Shown: positions 1 to 12,215 of the stretch, piece by piece
How the letters are laid out: every line of letters begins with the position of its first letter
Position numbering within the stretch: position 1 is the first letter of the stretch
From: Piromyces finnis
Lineage: Eukaryota > Neocallimastigomycota > Neocallimastigomycetes > Neocallimastigales > Neocallimastigaceae
NCBI GenBank assembly: GCA_002104945.1
Contig: MCFH01000016.1
Coordinates: forward strand, 186,001-250,000
Length of the DNA stretch: 64,000 nucleotides
Direction of reading: 5' to 3'
Program-made: the position numbers and the translations under genes
Notes under the pieces: generated by a model
Databases searched by the model: none
Told to the model about the DNA's origin: nothing
Seen by the model: only the letters and a program-made list of their open reading frames with translations

Positions 1-1561
1 TTTATGAAAATTTTCTTTTTATAAATAGATAATCATTTATATATTTTTTATATCATCAATAATAATAATAATAATAATAATAATTTAATGTTAAATTTAA
101 AACAAAAATTAAAACAAAAATTAATTAAATTTTATATTAAAAGTAATTTTTATGTTTGTCTTTTCATAATATTTATTATTTTATTTTAAAACTTCCTCGT
201 TTTTTTTTTTTTATTATTAATTGTGTTTATATATATATATATGTTTTTTAATGTAAATGTTTTTACAAAGCTATTTTAATGCATTAATTTAAAATTTTTT
301 TTCAATGCATTATTCTCTAATAATTTAAAGAGGATATCGTTGACTTTATTAAATTGTAATTATTTAAAAAAATACAGAATTAAAAATTAATATAGATACA
401 TGTACATTTCAACAGTCTTAGTAATAGATTATAAAGTGTATCGAAATGTATTTTAATAAGAAGTAATTTAAAGTTTTTAATGCATTATTATGAAAAGGCA
501 TCTCTAATTAATTTTATGGAGTTTTTTTTTTTTTCGGGCTTTGATCTATAGAATGATTCATTTTCATTATTTATAAGCTTTTATTAAGAAATAATAGTAT
601 AATGTATTATGGATTGACTGATTTTATCATTATAAATAGAATAGATTTGTTCTTTTTTTTTTTAATTTGCTAATACTCAACTTTTATTTTCTTTCTATTT
701 TTTTTTTTTTTAATACTAAACTATTGAATTGATATAAAAAGTCTATATAAAAAGTCTATGTCTTCGTACTATTTTATATATTTTATAAATATTTAATTTA
801 TACATACATAGATTTATATATTTATATATAAAAATATAACAAATTAAAAAATAAAATAAAAATAAAAAATTAGACCCAACTATAGTCTAAACCAAATACA
901 TAAACGGATATTTAGTATCCAAATTAATAATAAAATAAAATAAATAAAAAAAACAATTTATAAATACTAATAATAATATTAGTCGTAAAAGAAAAAACCT
1001 GCCAATTAATAAATTTATTACCATAAAAATAATATACTCTAAAAAAATTAATTTAAAAAATAGTAATAATAAAAAATTGTTATAAAACAAATTTAATTAT
1101 AAAATAAAATAAAATAAATAACTAAATACTATAAAAAAAAAAAGTAAGTGAAAACTTTTATTTTTAAAATTATTATAATAAAAAATTATCTTTTTTTTTT
1201 TTAATAATAGTATACAGATGCTGTATATAAACAAGGTTAAAATATGGTTTAATTATTATTTATGATTATAAAGTACCCTTTTACCTTTTTTTTTTTATTC
1301 ATCAAAGTTAACCCTTTTAATTTTTCTGTAAAATCAAATTAATAGAAAGCATCCTATATAATATTATTATACAATATTATATGAATTAAATTATATTAAT
1401 CAATATATTTAAAAAAATAATTTATCTCATAGAATTATGTAGAAATAAATATAATACTTTAAAGATAAATTAAATTTTAATATATTGTAAACTATTATTG
1501 ATATATATTAATTTATATTAATGGTTAATACATATGTATTTAGAATAAATAGAATCCACCA
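1..1561. other. AT-rich intergenic DNA, left edge
   Basis: I see no gene here. The stretch is almost pure A/T with short homopolymers and an (AAT)n microsatellite near 59-84. The only open frames are short and built of Phe, Leu, Ile and Asn, as expected by chance in such DNA. The segment directly upstream of 1562 would hold the promoter and 5' leader of the pyrophosphatase gene, but no specific element can be named. Confidence 0.7.
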
Positions 1562-1690
1562 ATGGGAAGCCAGAAAAAATTTTTTTACAAACGTATACTA
1601 CTAAAGATCAAAAAATCAACATTTGTAAAAAATTTTTCTTTACACAAAAAAAAAACTTTATTATCTAATAATAGTTTTGAAATAAACAAA

Positions 1691-3286
1691 ATGACTTACA
1701 CTACTCGTAACGTTAACCCAAGATACACCTTAGAACACAGAGTCTTTGTTGGTAAGTTTCTATTATGACTTTTATAATTATTTTTATTATTTAAAAAAAT
1801 GTTAATAGGAATAATGGTAGTTAGTTTTTCTTTTTTTAAAAGTAAAATTGATTATAAAATGAAAACTAATTTTTCTTTTTCTTTCAATAATTAAAATGAT
1901 TTTATTTAAATAAAATAGAAAAGGACGGAAAGGTCGTCTCCCCATTCCACGACATTCCACTTTACGCCAATGAAGACAAAACTGTTTTAAACATGGTTGT
2001 TGAAATTCCAAGATGGACCAACGCTAAGGCTGAAGTAAATAGAAAAAAATAAATTATTTTTTTTTGAAAGATTTTAAAATTAAATTTTATGGAACAAATA
2101 AAGTAACTTTTTAATATTTTAAATTTTAACAAATAAAAAATTTGATTATTTCAAACAAAAGATCAGTAAGGAAGATTACTTCAACCCAATCAAGCAAGAT
2201 ACTAAGAAGGGTAAGCTCAGATTCGTCAGAAACTGCTTCCCACACCACGGTTACATCTGGAACTACGGTGCTTTCCCACAAGTAAGTAAAATTATATAAA
2301 ATAAAAATATTAATTGTAAAAAAAGGATATATTTTTTTCTTATGTAAAAAAATTCTTTTTATATTAAAAGACCTGGGAAGACCCAACCCAACAACACCCA
2401 GACACCAAGGCTAGAGGTGACAACGATCCATTAGATGTCATTGAAATTGGTGAAAGAGTCGCTAAGTGCGGTGAAGTTAAGCAAGTTAAGGTTCTCGGTA
2501 TCATGGCTTTATTAGATGAAGGTGAAACCGATTGGAAGGTTATTGTCATTGATGTCAATGATCCACTTGCTCCAAAGTTAAACGGTAATTAAAAGTTTAT
2601 TTTGATAAAGAAAAATGCTAAATAATATAATAAAATATTAATGCTTATTGTAAATTGCAAAATTATAGATGTTGAAGATGTTGAAAAGCACCTTCCAGGT
2701 CTTCTTAAGGCCACTAACGAATGGTTCCGTATCTACAAGATCCCAGACGGTAAACCAGAAAACGAATTCGCTTTCAATGGTGAAGCCAAGAACAAGGCTT
2801 ACGCTACTGAAGTTATTGCTGAAACTCACGAAGCCTGGAAGAGATTAATTACCAAGGCTATCCCATCTAAGAGCGACAGTTATGATATTTGCGTGTAAGT
2901 ATTTTATTTGTATTTATTTTAAGTGTGAGAAGAAGGAATTTAATTTTTAATGTATATAATGACAAATTCCAGTGCCAATGTTGCTGTTAACGACAGTCCA
3001 TACAAGGTTGCTGCTGATGAAGAAAAGTACGCCGCTATCCCAGCTGTAAGTATTTAATAAAAATGATGATTGAATAATGTAATGTGTGATTTTATATTAA
3101 TGAAATATCTTTTTTTTAAAAATTAAATAGGCTACTCCATACTCTGAAGCTCCAATTGATCCATCTGGTAAATATATTTAATAATATTGAGTTTTGATAA
3201 ATGAAAATAAACTAATATATATTTTTTAAATTTATTAAATATTAATAGTTGACAAGTGGTTCTTCCTTTCTGGTACCCCAAACTAA
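1691..3286 (+). CDS. IPP1: Soluble inorganic pyrophosphatase (family I), 8 exons
   Basis: It hydrolyses pyrophosphate to two phosphates, which pulls biosynthetic reactions forward; family members are Mg-dependent cytosolic enzymes. Exons: 1691-1751, 1919-2034, 2162-2281, 2371-2584, 2669-2894, 2973-3045, 3131-3167, 3249-3286. All seven introns are GT-AG and phases join exactly, giving 294 residues, close to the roughly 287 of yeast Ipp1. The protein starts MTYTTR like yeast Ipp1, carries the metal-binding signature GDNDPLDV (D116, D118, D121), and keeps RNCFPHHGY and [15 protein letters not shown]. It ends [12 protein letters not shown] chose the ATG at 1691 because it matches the family start. 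An in-frame ATG at 1562 would add 43 basic residues (see findings). Identity is near certain; the first codon is less so. Confidence 0.96.
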
Positions 3287-4172
3287 ATTAATTAAAATCT
3301 CTAACTATCGTAAAAATAATTAGTTAAAAAAAAGAAAGAAAATATTACTAAAAAGATAATAAGAACAAATTATCTTTAAACTAGTTGGGTACTAAAAAAA
3401 AAACAAATTAGGAAATAAATTCTAATTTTTAAAATAAGTAATTTGTAAAATAATATTTTACATTAAAGATAAAAAAAAAATAAAATAATAAAAATAATTG
3501 CAAATAAAAAAAAATAAAAAAAAAATTGCATCATTAATTTGTGTGTTAAAATTTTGTAACGAAAATTTGGATATATATTTTGGATAAAAAATTGGTCAAA
3601 AAGTCAATTTTTAAATAATTTTGACCAGGTGGTGTTAAGCACATAAAATTTAAGTACATTTAAAATTTAATAAAATTTTATGACCTACAAATAAAAATAA
3701 TAATTTAAATTATCAAAGGACAATTTGAAATGTTAAGGTTTTCCTATAAAATAGAACAAAAAACTCTTTAAAAACCAATAATTATTCATCATTAAAAATT
3801 TATTAATAAATAAAAAATTCTGTTATTTTTATTAAAAATTTATAATTAAAAATAAAAAAAAAATTAATAAATACTTTAATTTTAAAATTTGAAATAACAT
3901 AAAATCTTAAAATTGTAAACATTCCTTCATCCCTTATTGTATTTATAATATATCAGCAATATATAAAATATTAAGATGATTGATTAAAATTTTGAAATAT
4001 AACCAATCATTAAACTAAATAATCAAAAAATGTAATAAAGATTTTTAAAAAATAAAATTCAAAATTTAAATTTTAGCAAAACAATACAATATATATTATA
4101 AATATATTATAATATATGATATAATATATTATCAATTCAATCAATTTATTTAACTATCATTATATTTATATC

Positions 4173-4203
<31 letters not shown>

Positions 4204-4872
4204 CTACACTTAAAAATTAGACATTAAAAAATCAAAAAGTAAGAAAAAAAAAAGATAATTTTAATAAACATTTTTTTGTAGTATTTTTAAATTATTATAC
4301 TTAATTATTTTTTTGTGCCTTTTTTTATCTGTTTTAATTATTTTTTTTTTACTATAATAAATTATAGAGGTAATTTATTAAAGAAAGGAAATAATTTTGA
4401 AATGATAATTAAAAAATTGATTAAATGAAATTATTTTAAAACCTAATCCCGTAACATTTAAAAAATATATATATATATATAAGAAAAAAATTAATAATTC
4501 ATATTTGCAACCTATCAATTATATAAAACAATTAATAATATAATATCAACAATAAAATAATTCATTATTCTATATTATGTATATAACGTGATAAGTTAAA
4601 TAAAAGTTATAAAACAATTTTAATATACATCCAATTATATAGAATAATAATGAGAAAAATATTCAATATATAATTTAGTATGAATGAAAGATCTTAAAAT
4701 TAAATGGAATTTCAGATAAATTCTTTCTAATAATATTTTTTTAATTTAAATGATATTTTTTTTTTTAACATTTATTATTAAATATGAATAAAATTAAGGT
4801 AGACTAATATTAATATTTATATTTATTAAAATAATTATGATGGAAATTTTATTCAATAATTAAAAATTAAAG
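3287..4872. other. Intergenic DNA between IPP1 and SRP40-like gene
   Basis: No gene is seen. It contains the pyrophosphatase 3' flank, a 28-nt T run at 4173-4200, and a short inverted repeat (TGGTCAAAA at 3593-3601 and TTTTGACCA at 3619-3627). The rest is AT-rich without open frames of coding character. Confidence 0.6.
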
Positions 4873-7492
4873 ATGGGTAAATCTAAAAAAGAAATTGAAG
4901 CAGAAAAGAAATTAAAGGAAATGGAAGAAGATTCAAGTTCAGACAGTTCCAGCAGTGAATCTTCTGAAGATGAATCAAACTCAAAGAAGAGAAAAAATGA
5001 ATTCAATGATTCAGAAAATAAGTCAAAGAAAGCTAAAGTAGATTCAGATAGTGACAGCAGTTCATCAGACAGTGACAGTGACAGTAGTTCATCAGACAGT
5101 GATAGTGACAGCAGTTCATCAGACAGTGATAGTGACAGTAGTTCATCAGATAGTGATAGTGACAGTAGTTCATCAGACAGTGATAGTGACAGCAGTTCAT
5201 CAGACAGTGATAGTGACAGTAGTTCAGATTCTGATTCTTCAGACGATGAAGAAGAAAAAAAGGAAGAATCATCTGACAGCTCAGATTCAGATTCTTCTGA
5301 AAGTGAAAGTGAAAAGGATGAAGAAAAGAAGGAAGAAAAGAAGGAAGAATCTGATGATTCTTCTGATTCAGACAGTGATAGTTCATCTTCTTCAAGCAGT
5401 TCAGACTCAGATTCTGACAGTTCAGACAGTGACAGTTCAGATTCTGACTCAGATTCTGATTCTGAAAGTGAAAAGGAAGAAGAAAAGAAGGAAGAAAAGA
5501 TGGAAGAAGATAAGAAGGAAGAATCCTCTGATTCTTCTGATTCTTCTGATTCAGATAGTGATAGTGACAGTTCTGATAGTGATAGTTCATCTTCTTCAAG
5601 CAGTTCAGACTCAGATTCTGACAGTTCAGACAGTGACAGTTCAGATTCTGACTCGGATTCTGATTCTGAAAGTGAAAAGGAAGAAGAAAAGAAAGAAGAA
5701 AAGATGGAAGAAGATAAGAAGGAAGAATCCTCTGATTCTTCTGATTCTTCTGATTCAGATAGTGATAGTGATAGTGACAGTTCTGATAGTGATAGTTCAT
5801 CTTCTTCTTCAAGCAGTTCAGACTCAGATTCTGACAGTTCAGACAGTGACAGTTCAGATTCTGACTCAGATTCTGATTCTGAAAGTGAAAAGGAAGAAGA
5901 TAAGAAGGAAGAAGATAAGAAGGAAGAATCCTCTGATTCTTCTGATTCTTCTGATTCAGATAGTGATAGTGACAGTTCTGATAGTGATAGTTCATCTTCT
6001 TCTTCAAGCAGTTCAGACTCAGATTCTGACAGTTCAGACAGTGACAGTTCAGATTCTGACTCAGATTCTGACTCAGATTCTGATAGTGATAGTTCATCAT
6101 CTTCAAGCAGTTCTGATTCCGATAGTTCAGATGATAATGAAATGGATGTTGATAAAAAGGAAGAAGAAAAGAAGGAAGAAAAGAAGGAAGAATCTGATGA
6201 TTCTTCAGACTCCTCATCAGACTCTGATGATTCTTCTGATGAAAGCTCAGATTCCTCAAGTGATGAAGAAGATAAAATGGATGTTGATGAAAAGAAAGAA
6301 TCTTCCTCATCAGATTCTGACTCTTCTGATTCTTCTGACTCAGATTCCGAATCAGACTCAGACTCTTCATCTTCTGATGATGAAGAAGAAAAGAAGGAAG
6401 AAAAGAAGGAAGAAGAAAAGAAAGAAGAATCATCTGATTCCTCAGACTCAGATTCAGATTCCTCAAGTTCAGATTCAGATTCTTCAAGCTCAGACTCAGA
6501 CTCAGATTCAGACTCAGACTCTTCATCTTCTGATGACGAAGAAGAAGAAAAGGAAGAAGAAAAGAAAGAAGAAAAGAAAGAAGAATCATCTGATTCTTCA
6601 GACTCAGACTCCTCAGATTCTGATTCATCAAGTTCAGACTCAGATTCTGATTCAGACTCTTCATCATCTGATGATGAAGAAGAAGAAAAGAAGGAAGAAG
6701 AAAAGAAAGAAGAATCATCTGATTCCGACTCCTCAGATTCAGATTCTTCAAGCTCAGACTCAGACTCAGATTCCGACTCAGACTCTTCATCTTCTGATGA
6801 CGAAGAAGAAAAGAAGGAAGAAGAAAAGAAAGAAGAAAAGAAGGAAGAATCATCTGATTCTTCAGACTCAGATTCCTCAGATTCTGATTCATCAAGCTCA
6901 GACTCAGATTCCGATTCAGACTCTTCATCTTCTGATGATGAAGAAGAAAAGAAAGAAGAAAAGAAAGAAGAAACTGAATCAAATTCATCTTCTGAATCTG
7001 ATAATAAGGAAGAAAATGATGAAGCTAGTAATAAGCGTAAGAGAGATGAACCAGCTCCAAAACCAAAGAAGAAGCGTCATGTAAGCATTATAATATAAAT
7101 TAATTTTTAAATATTTATCAAGTATAATTAACTTTATTAAATAAATTTTAGCAAAATGAACCATTCAAGAGAATAAAAGATGAAGATGTTGTATTCTTAG
7201 ATGAAAGATTAAAAGATAACAGTTTCATGGCCAAGGTAAAATAAATTATTAAATAATGAAACATTTCAAAAATAAATTTGAAATAAAATTAATAATAAAA
7301 TAATAATTTGATATTATATTAATAATAAATTAGGGTGGTGCAATTGGTTCTTATGGTGAAAAAGCTCATAGAGATTTAATTGTTACCCGTGGTAAAGGTT
7401 TCCGTAATGAAAAGAACAAGAAAAAGAGAGGTTCATATAGAGGAGGAAAAATTGATTTAGAATCACACAGTATTAAATTCAACTTTGATTAA
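4873..7492 (+). CDS. SRP40: SRP40/Nopp140-like nucleolar phosphoprotein, 3 exons
   Basis: Members of this family are nucleolar chaperones for snoRNPs and RNA polymerase I factors, with a Ser/acidic repeat domain phosphorylated by CK2 and a conserved C-terminal domain. Exons are 4873-7080, 7152-7235 and 7334-7492, giving 816 residues. The N-terminus ([13 protein letters not shown]) is charged, and I see no LisH motif like that of Nopp140. Residues about 58-710 alternate [12 protein letters not shown] blocks with [11 protein letters not shown] blocks and two MDVD inserts; acidic-Ser tracts are ideal CK2 sites. A Lys/Arg segment (KRKRDE, KPKKKRH) resembles an NLS. The last 80 residues are diagnostic: [29 protein letters not shown] and [21 protein letters not shown] match the SRP40/Nopp140 C-terminal domain. 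Both introns fall at or inside that domain. The long open frames in other phases and on the other strand are shadows of the repeat. Confidence 0.93.
5045..5222 (+). repeat. 24-bp tandem repeat coding SDSDSSSS
   Basis: Inside the SRP40-like gene a 24-nt unit coding roughly S-D-S-D-S-S-S-S is repeated about seven times. Copies differ only by synonymous AGT/AGC, GAT/GAC and GTT/GTC-type third-base changes, the usual signature of slippage or unequal exchange under protein-level constraint. Confidence 0.85.
5464..6080 (+). repeat. About 205-215 bp tandem repeat, roughly three units
   Basis: Units beginning at a conserved GAAAGTGAAAAGGAAGA occur at 5464, 5668 and 5881 (spacing 204 and 213 bp). Each codes a Lys/Glu block ([17 protein letters not shown]) followed by a long Ser/Asp block. 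Length differences are whole codons (one extra SD pair, one extra Ser), so the frame is kept. This second level of repetition lies above the 24-bp and 6-bp SD repeats. Confidence 0.85.
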
Positions 7493-8203
7493 TTCTGATC
7501 GTTACCACATCATCATAAAAAATCTATTATAACATAAGAAATGTTTTTTTCATTTTTTAATTTAATTTATACATTTTTCTGTTTTTAAATTATTATTAAT
7601 CATTTAATTAACAAAATGTTTTTTTAGTTCGTTTAATAATCTAATTTTTCTTTTTTATTTTTTTTTTTAAAAAAGTTAAATTTATTATCATATATTTTAG
7701 ATTAACTATTTATTTAAATAAATATTATTGTTTTTTTTTTTTATTATATTCATTCATATTTTTATATATATAAATTATACATTAAAAGAAAATAAGAAAA
7801 CAACTTTTATCAAAAATAAAAGTTTTTTATTTTTTTATCTATATAAATACAAAAAAAAAAAAAATTTTTTTAATAGACAAAATAAACTTTTTATATATAA
7901 AAAAAAAAAAGAGATTCTTACAATTGAATACATGAGTGTTTTTATTTTTTAAGTAAACTTTAAAAAGTGTAATTTCGATTAAATCATGAAAATTTGTTTA
8001 TATATAAAAAAATTTTTTTTTTCAAAGGATAAATAAAATATAAATAAAATATTAAATGTATTGTATGTAATAATTAAAGAAAGTTTTTTTTTTTTTTTTT
8101 TTTTTGATTTTCAAATTTATAAAAGATTAAAATACAGTTTATTATAAGAAAATATATATTTTTTATAAAGTTTTTACCTTATTTTTTGATAATAAGGATA
8201 TAC

Positions 8204-8239
<36 letters not shown>

Positions 8240-8358
8240 CATTACTTTTTCTATAATAACACTTCATTAAAAAATTATCTACCAACAACTTTTTTTTTTT
8301 TTTTTAAATTTTATTTTATATTTAATAAAAAATTATAAAGTCATTAGAAAAGATAGAT
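7493..8358. other. Intergenic DNA, T-rich
   Basis: No gene is seen between the SRP40-like stop and the next start. It holds several T runs, an (ATT)n microsatellite at about 8204-8239, and a 19-nt-plus T tract near 8086-8105. Confidence 0.6.
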
Positions 8359-11300
8359 ATGAATTCTGAATATATTAATTTATTAACAGATGATGACAAT
8401 GATGATAATCTCTATATTAGAATTAATATTGATAATGAAAGTCTCAAAGATACTATAGAAAATGATAATAATTATACTAGTAGTATTAATTATAATACTA
8501 TTAACAACAATAACAATATGAGTTATTATTCTTCCGCTCTTTCATTAGAAAAGGATCTTTATTCCAATTCTAAAAATGAATATAATTTAATTGAAAGTCA
8601 AATTAATAAAATTATATCATCAAATCAATCAATTACATCTAGAATTAGTAATAATCTTCCAAATAACACAACAACCACGATGACGACTACCACTACTAAT
8701 AATAAAACCTATCCCAGTGACGATTTCAGAAGTAAAATATCTAAACTTTCAACTGATTTTTTATTTAATGATGATGAAGATGATATAAATTATGAGGATT
8801 ATGAAGAAGAAGAAGATGATGATGATGATGAAGATGAAGAAAAAGAGGATGAAGGAGAGAATGAGGATCAATCAAATTATCAACTATTAATGGATAATAA
8901 AAATCATTTTTCAGAAATTGATTTAACCTCTATTGCAAATTCTGATCATAGTTATTTAATTAAAGTTAAAAATCTTATAAAAAAAAGTAAAACTAAAAAA
9001 TTAGAAATGAAAGAGAGTGATGTGGATGATAAAGATAAAACGGAAGAAGAAGAAGAAGAAGAAGAAAATGAGGAAATTACTAATGATATTAGTGATGAAG
9101 AAGAAATTGATGAAATAGATATAGATGAAGAGGAAGAAGAGGGAGAAGAAGATGATGATAATGAAGAAGAAGAAATAGAAGAAGAGGAAGAAATTGAAGT
9201 AAGTAGTAAAATGGAAAATAAACCAAAACATATTCATCATGAAAAAAATAAATATCATAGCAATACCAGTCTTAATTCAGATTATGTTTCAAATTTTACG
9301 TACAATACAAAAAGTAAAAAAAGAAAATCCAAGGAGAATAAAAAAAAAAATGATGAAAAAGAATCCACTAAAAGTACTGTATCTTCTTTCAATCAAGCCT
9401 TATCTCAATATTCCTTATCAGGTATATCTTCTCAAAGTACCATCAAGTCTCTTATTGCAAAAAATAAATTATTAATGGAGATTGAAAAATTAAAAGAATT
9501 AAATTCTAAGCTTTCCAAATCTTCTCTTTCAAATAACAATGAATCATCAAAAAATTTGGAATCATTAAATGGTGGTGAAGATATTGATGATAATATTCTT
9601 TATTCTATCGCTGGTGATCAAATAACCAATTTATCTTCCCCTAAAAAGTCAGATTATCATAAAGATAATACTACCATTCCTGAACAAATGGAAAACGATA
9701 ATTATATGGTAGCAGTTTCGTCTGGCGGTTCAACCTCCTCTATTATTACTTCATCTAAAAAGTTAAAAGAAAAGGATCAATTATTAGAAAATTTAAAACA
9801 CCTTTCTTCAACGAATAAATCCCCTTCCATCAGAAAATCAGAGAAAAATATTCATGATAAAAGTACGGCAACAACCGAAAAAATAACTCAAAATAGTAAA
9901 ATTGAAGAAAATAAAGAAAATGAAAATCTTTCTGAACTTATTTCATCATCTCATTCTATAGCAAAACAATTATTCAATGAAACCGAATTAACAAAAGATA
10001 CCAAAAGTATCCATAGTGACTATTCTAATCTTCAAAGTTTGAAAACACAATCCAGTAAATCTAAATCAAAATCAAATAGGATTAAAGGAAAAGAAAAAGA
10101 TCTACAAGAAATAAATAATAATATTAATTCTAAAAAAAAAGATATAAATCCTTCTATTCATTTGAATCATAATAACAAAAATCATGTTTCTAATGGTGAT
10201 GATAGTAGTGGTAGCAGTACTATTAATGATAATAAGAAATATCCTAAAATATATGATGATACCCAATTTTTCAATTTGAATTCTTTTCTAAATGATAAAT
10301 CTAATATCAGTAAAAATCAATCAAATTCCAAAGGTAGTATGAATATAAATACTAGAACTAATAATGGTAATTTGAAAAAAAAATATTTTATTTTTATATT
10401 ATTGTTAATGTATTTATGGATAATTCATTTTCTAATTATTCATATTTATATAATGATTTTACCAATAATTATTAAAATATAATATGATATAAAAATTTTA
10501 TTTAAAATTTAGATGATCCACAATTATTCATAAAAAATAATTGCATGCCTGAATCCTTTTCGAAAAAGTCTGATATAAATAATCGATTTTCTTATGAAGC
10601 ACCTTCTGTGATCACTAAAAATAAATCGTCAAGAAGTGATAATGATTTTTCCGTAAGTGAACGTATTTTTGAAAATACAGCAGATATAGAGGAATATCAA
10701 ATTCAAAAGAAGAGGATAGATAAGAAATTTTTTAAAAAGTGGAAAGAGGTAAATGATCAACTTGAAGCTAAAAATAAACAATCTAATCAGAGTAATGATA
10801 TTAATAACAATAATAATAAAGGTGTCGGTAATAATGAATATTCCAATTATCATAAAAGTAGTAGTAAGAAAAGCAGCAGCAGTTTCTATAATAATAAAAA
10901 ATCAAAATCTTCTAATTCTTCAAATGATACCGCATCCATTATTGCAAATAGTGATGCTATCTATATAAATAATAAATCAAATAAAAGGCATCATGATTTT
11001 TCTCCTATTAAGATAAAACAAGAACCATCTTTATTGAACTCCAATAATAATAAAAGCAATAATAATAATAGAAATGAAATATCCAGTACTGGTTCTATTA
11101 CCCCTAAGCAATTCCAAACTATATTTCAAATTAATAATGAGATTGAAAATAAGTCAATCTATACGTCTTCTTCTCCATTAAAAATTAATAATCCCAATAG
11201 TAATAATTTTACAATAAAAACGGATACAATAAATCATCATCCTTCCTATGATAATCTACATCATCCAATAAATACAGTTTTAATGTCTTCTAATCTTCCA

Positions 11301-12215
11301 TCTTCTCAATCTATTGAATCCCATTCTATACCCCCATCACAATTACAACCTCAATTACAACCTCAATTACAACCTCAATTACAACCTCAACTACAACCTC
11401 AACTACAACCTCAACTACAACCTCAATTACAACCTCAATTACAACCTCAATTACAACCTCAACTACAACCTCAACTACAACCTCAATTACAACCTCAATT
11501 ACAACCTCAAACATTATATAATGATAAAGATACTATTGATATATATAAAACTTATAAAAATGATGATCCTGTAATTAATTTACGAATTAAAAATCATCCA
11601 ATTGATTCCAATCTTAAAGATAATATTGTATCTCATTCAGAAGTTTATTCCCTTCTTACCAATCAAATTAAGGATTTAAATAAACAAAATAAAGAAAAAG
11701 ATGAAAAAATTAGTAAATTAATGCAACAACTTCAACAAGAAAATCGTACCATAGAATCCCTAAAATCAAAAATACATAAATTAAGAAAAGAAAATAATCG
11801 AATTAATGAACGAAACCATCGTAATTTCAAAAAATTTATTATTAAGAGCGATGAACATCTTTATAATACTGAAAAAGAATATCTTAAACGGATCCGTGAA
11901 CTTGAATTAGAATTATATAAGGAAAGACTTAATCATAAGAGTATCAATAAAGCCTCCTCAAATCAAATTAAGAAGCTTAGTGAAGAATTAGAAATCACTA
12001 ATAAGGAATATAAAAAAAATAAAAAGGAATTGAATATAAGACAAAATATACAATTAGACTCACTTTATAAAGAATTTGCTCAATTAAAAAAGAAAATCAA
12101 TAACGATAAACATGAACAAAAAGACGTAAATCTAGATTTAATTTTCAAAGCATTAAATGAAAAAAATGCCTATGCTAACGAATTTATTAATAAACTAATG
12201 AATAAAATAAAATGA
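8359..12215 (+). CDS. Unrecognised 1236-residue acidic, low-complexity protein with C-terminal coiled coil, 2 exons
   Basis: I do not recognise the family. Two long frames join across one GT-AG intron (10367-10512): exon 1 8359-10366, exon 2 10513-12215. The junction restores codon GAT and reads DDPQLFIKNNC before the second frame, so they are one gene. Residues about 141-175 and 229-281 are Asp/Glu-rich runs. Much of the middle is Ser/Asn/Lys-rich, probably disordered, with basic clusters such as KSKKRKSKENKKK. Residues 946-1001 are 14 tandem QLQP units. From about residue 1046 to the end the sequence has heptad-like Leu/Ile spacing and few helix breakers, as in a long coiled coil (KISKLMQQLQQENRTIESLK). 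A scaffold, spindle or cytoskeletal role is possible but only a guess. Confidence 0.8.
11340..11507 (+). repeat. 12-bp minisatellite, 14 units, coding QLQP
   Basis: Unit CAAYTACAACCT repeats 14 times without indels. The only variable base (TTA or CTA for Leu) runs T4-C3-T3-C2-T2 along the array. All three forward frames and part of the reverse strand stay open through it, explaining spurious Tyr-Asn-Leu and Val-Glu frames here. Confidence 0.95.

Noticed and set aside
3593..3627. 9-bp inverted repeat as a terminator hairpin
   Set aside because: Stem is short, loop 17 nt, and intrinsic hairpin terminators are not expected for nuclear RNA polymerase II genes; common by chance in AT-rich DNA.
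5033..6988. 651-codon open frame on the minus strand opposite the SRP40-like repeat
   Set aside because: It is the reverse-strand reading of the AGT/GAC/GAA repeat (Asn, Leu, His, Ser only), with no independent coding signal; the plus-strand protein has a diagnostic C-terminal domain.
5051..7084. 677-codon plus-strand frame overlapping SRP40
   Set aside because: Shifted reading of the same repeat (Thr, Val, Ile, Gln, Lys); its start is not ATG-led and it lacks any family match.
11314..11574. Overlapping Tyr-Asn-Leu and reverse Val-Glu frames
   Set aside because: Shadows of the 12-bp QLQP minisatellite.
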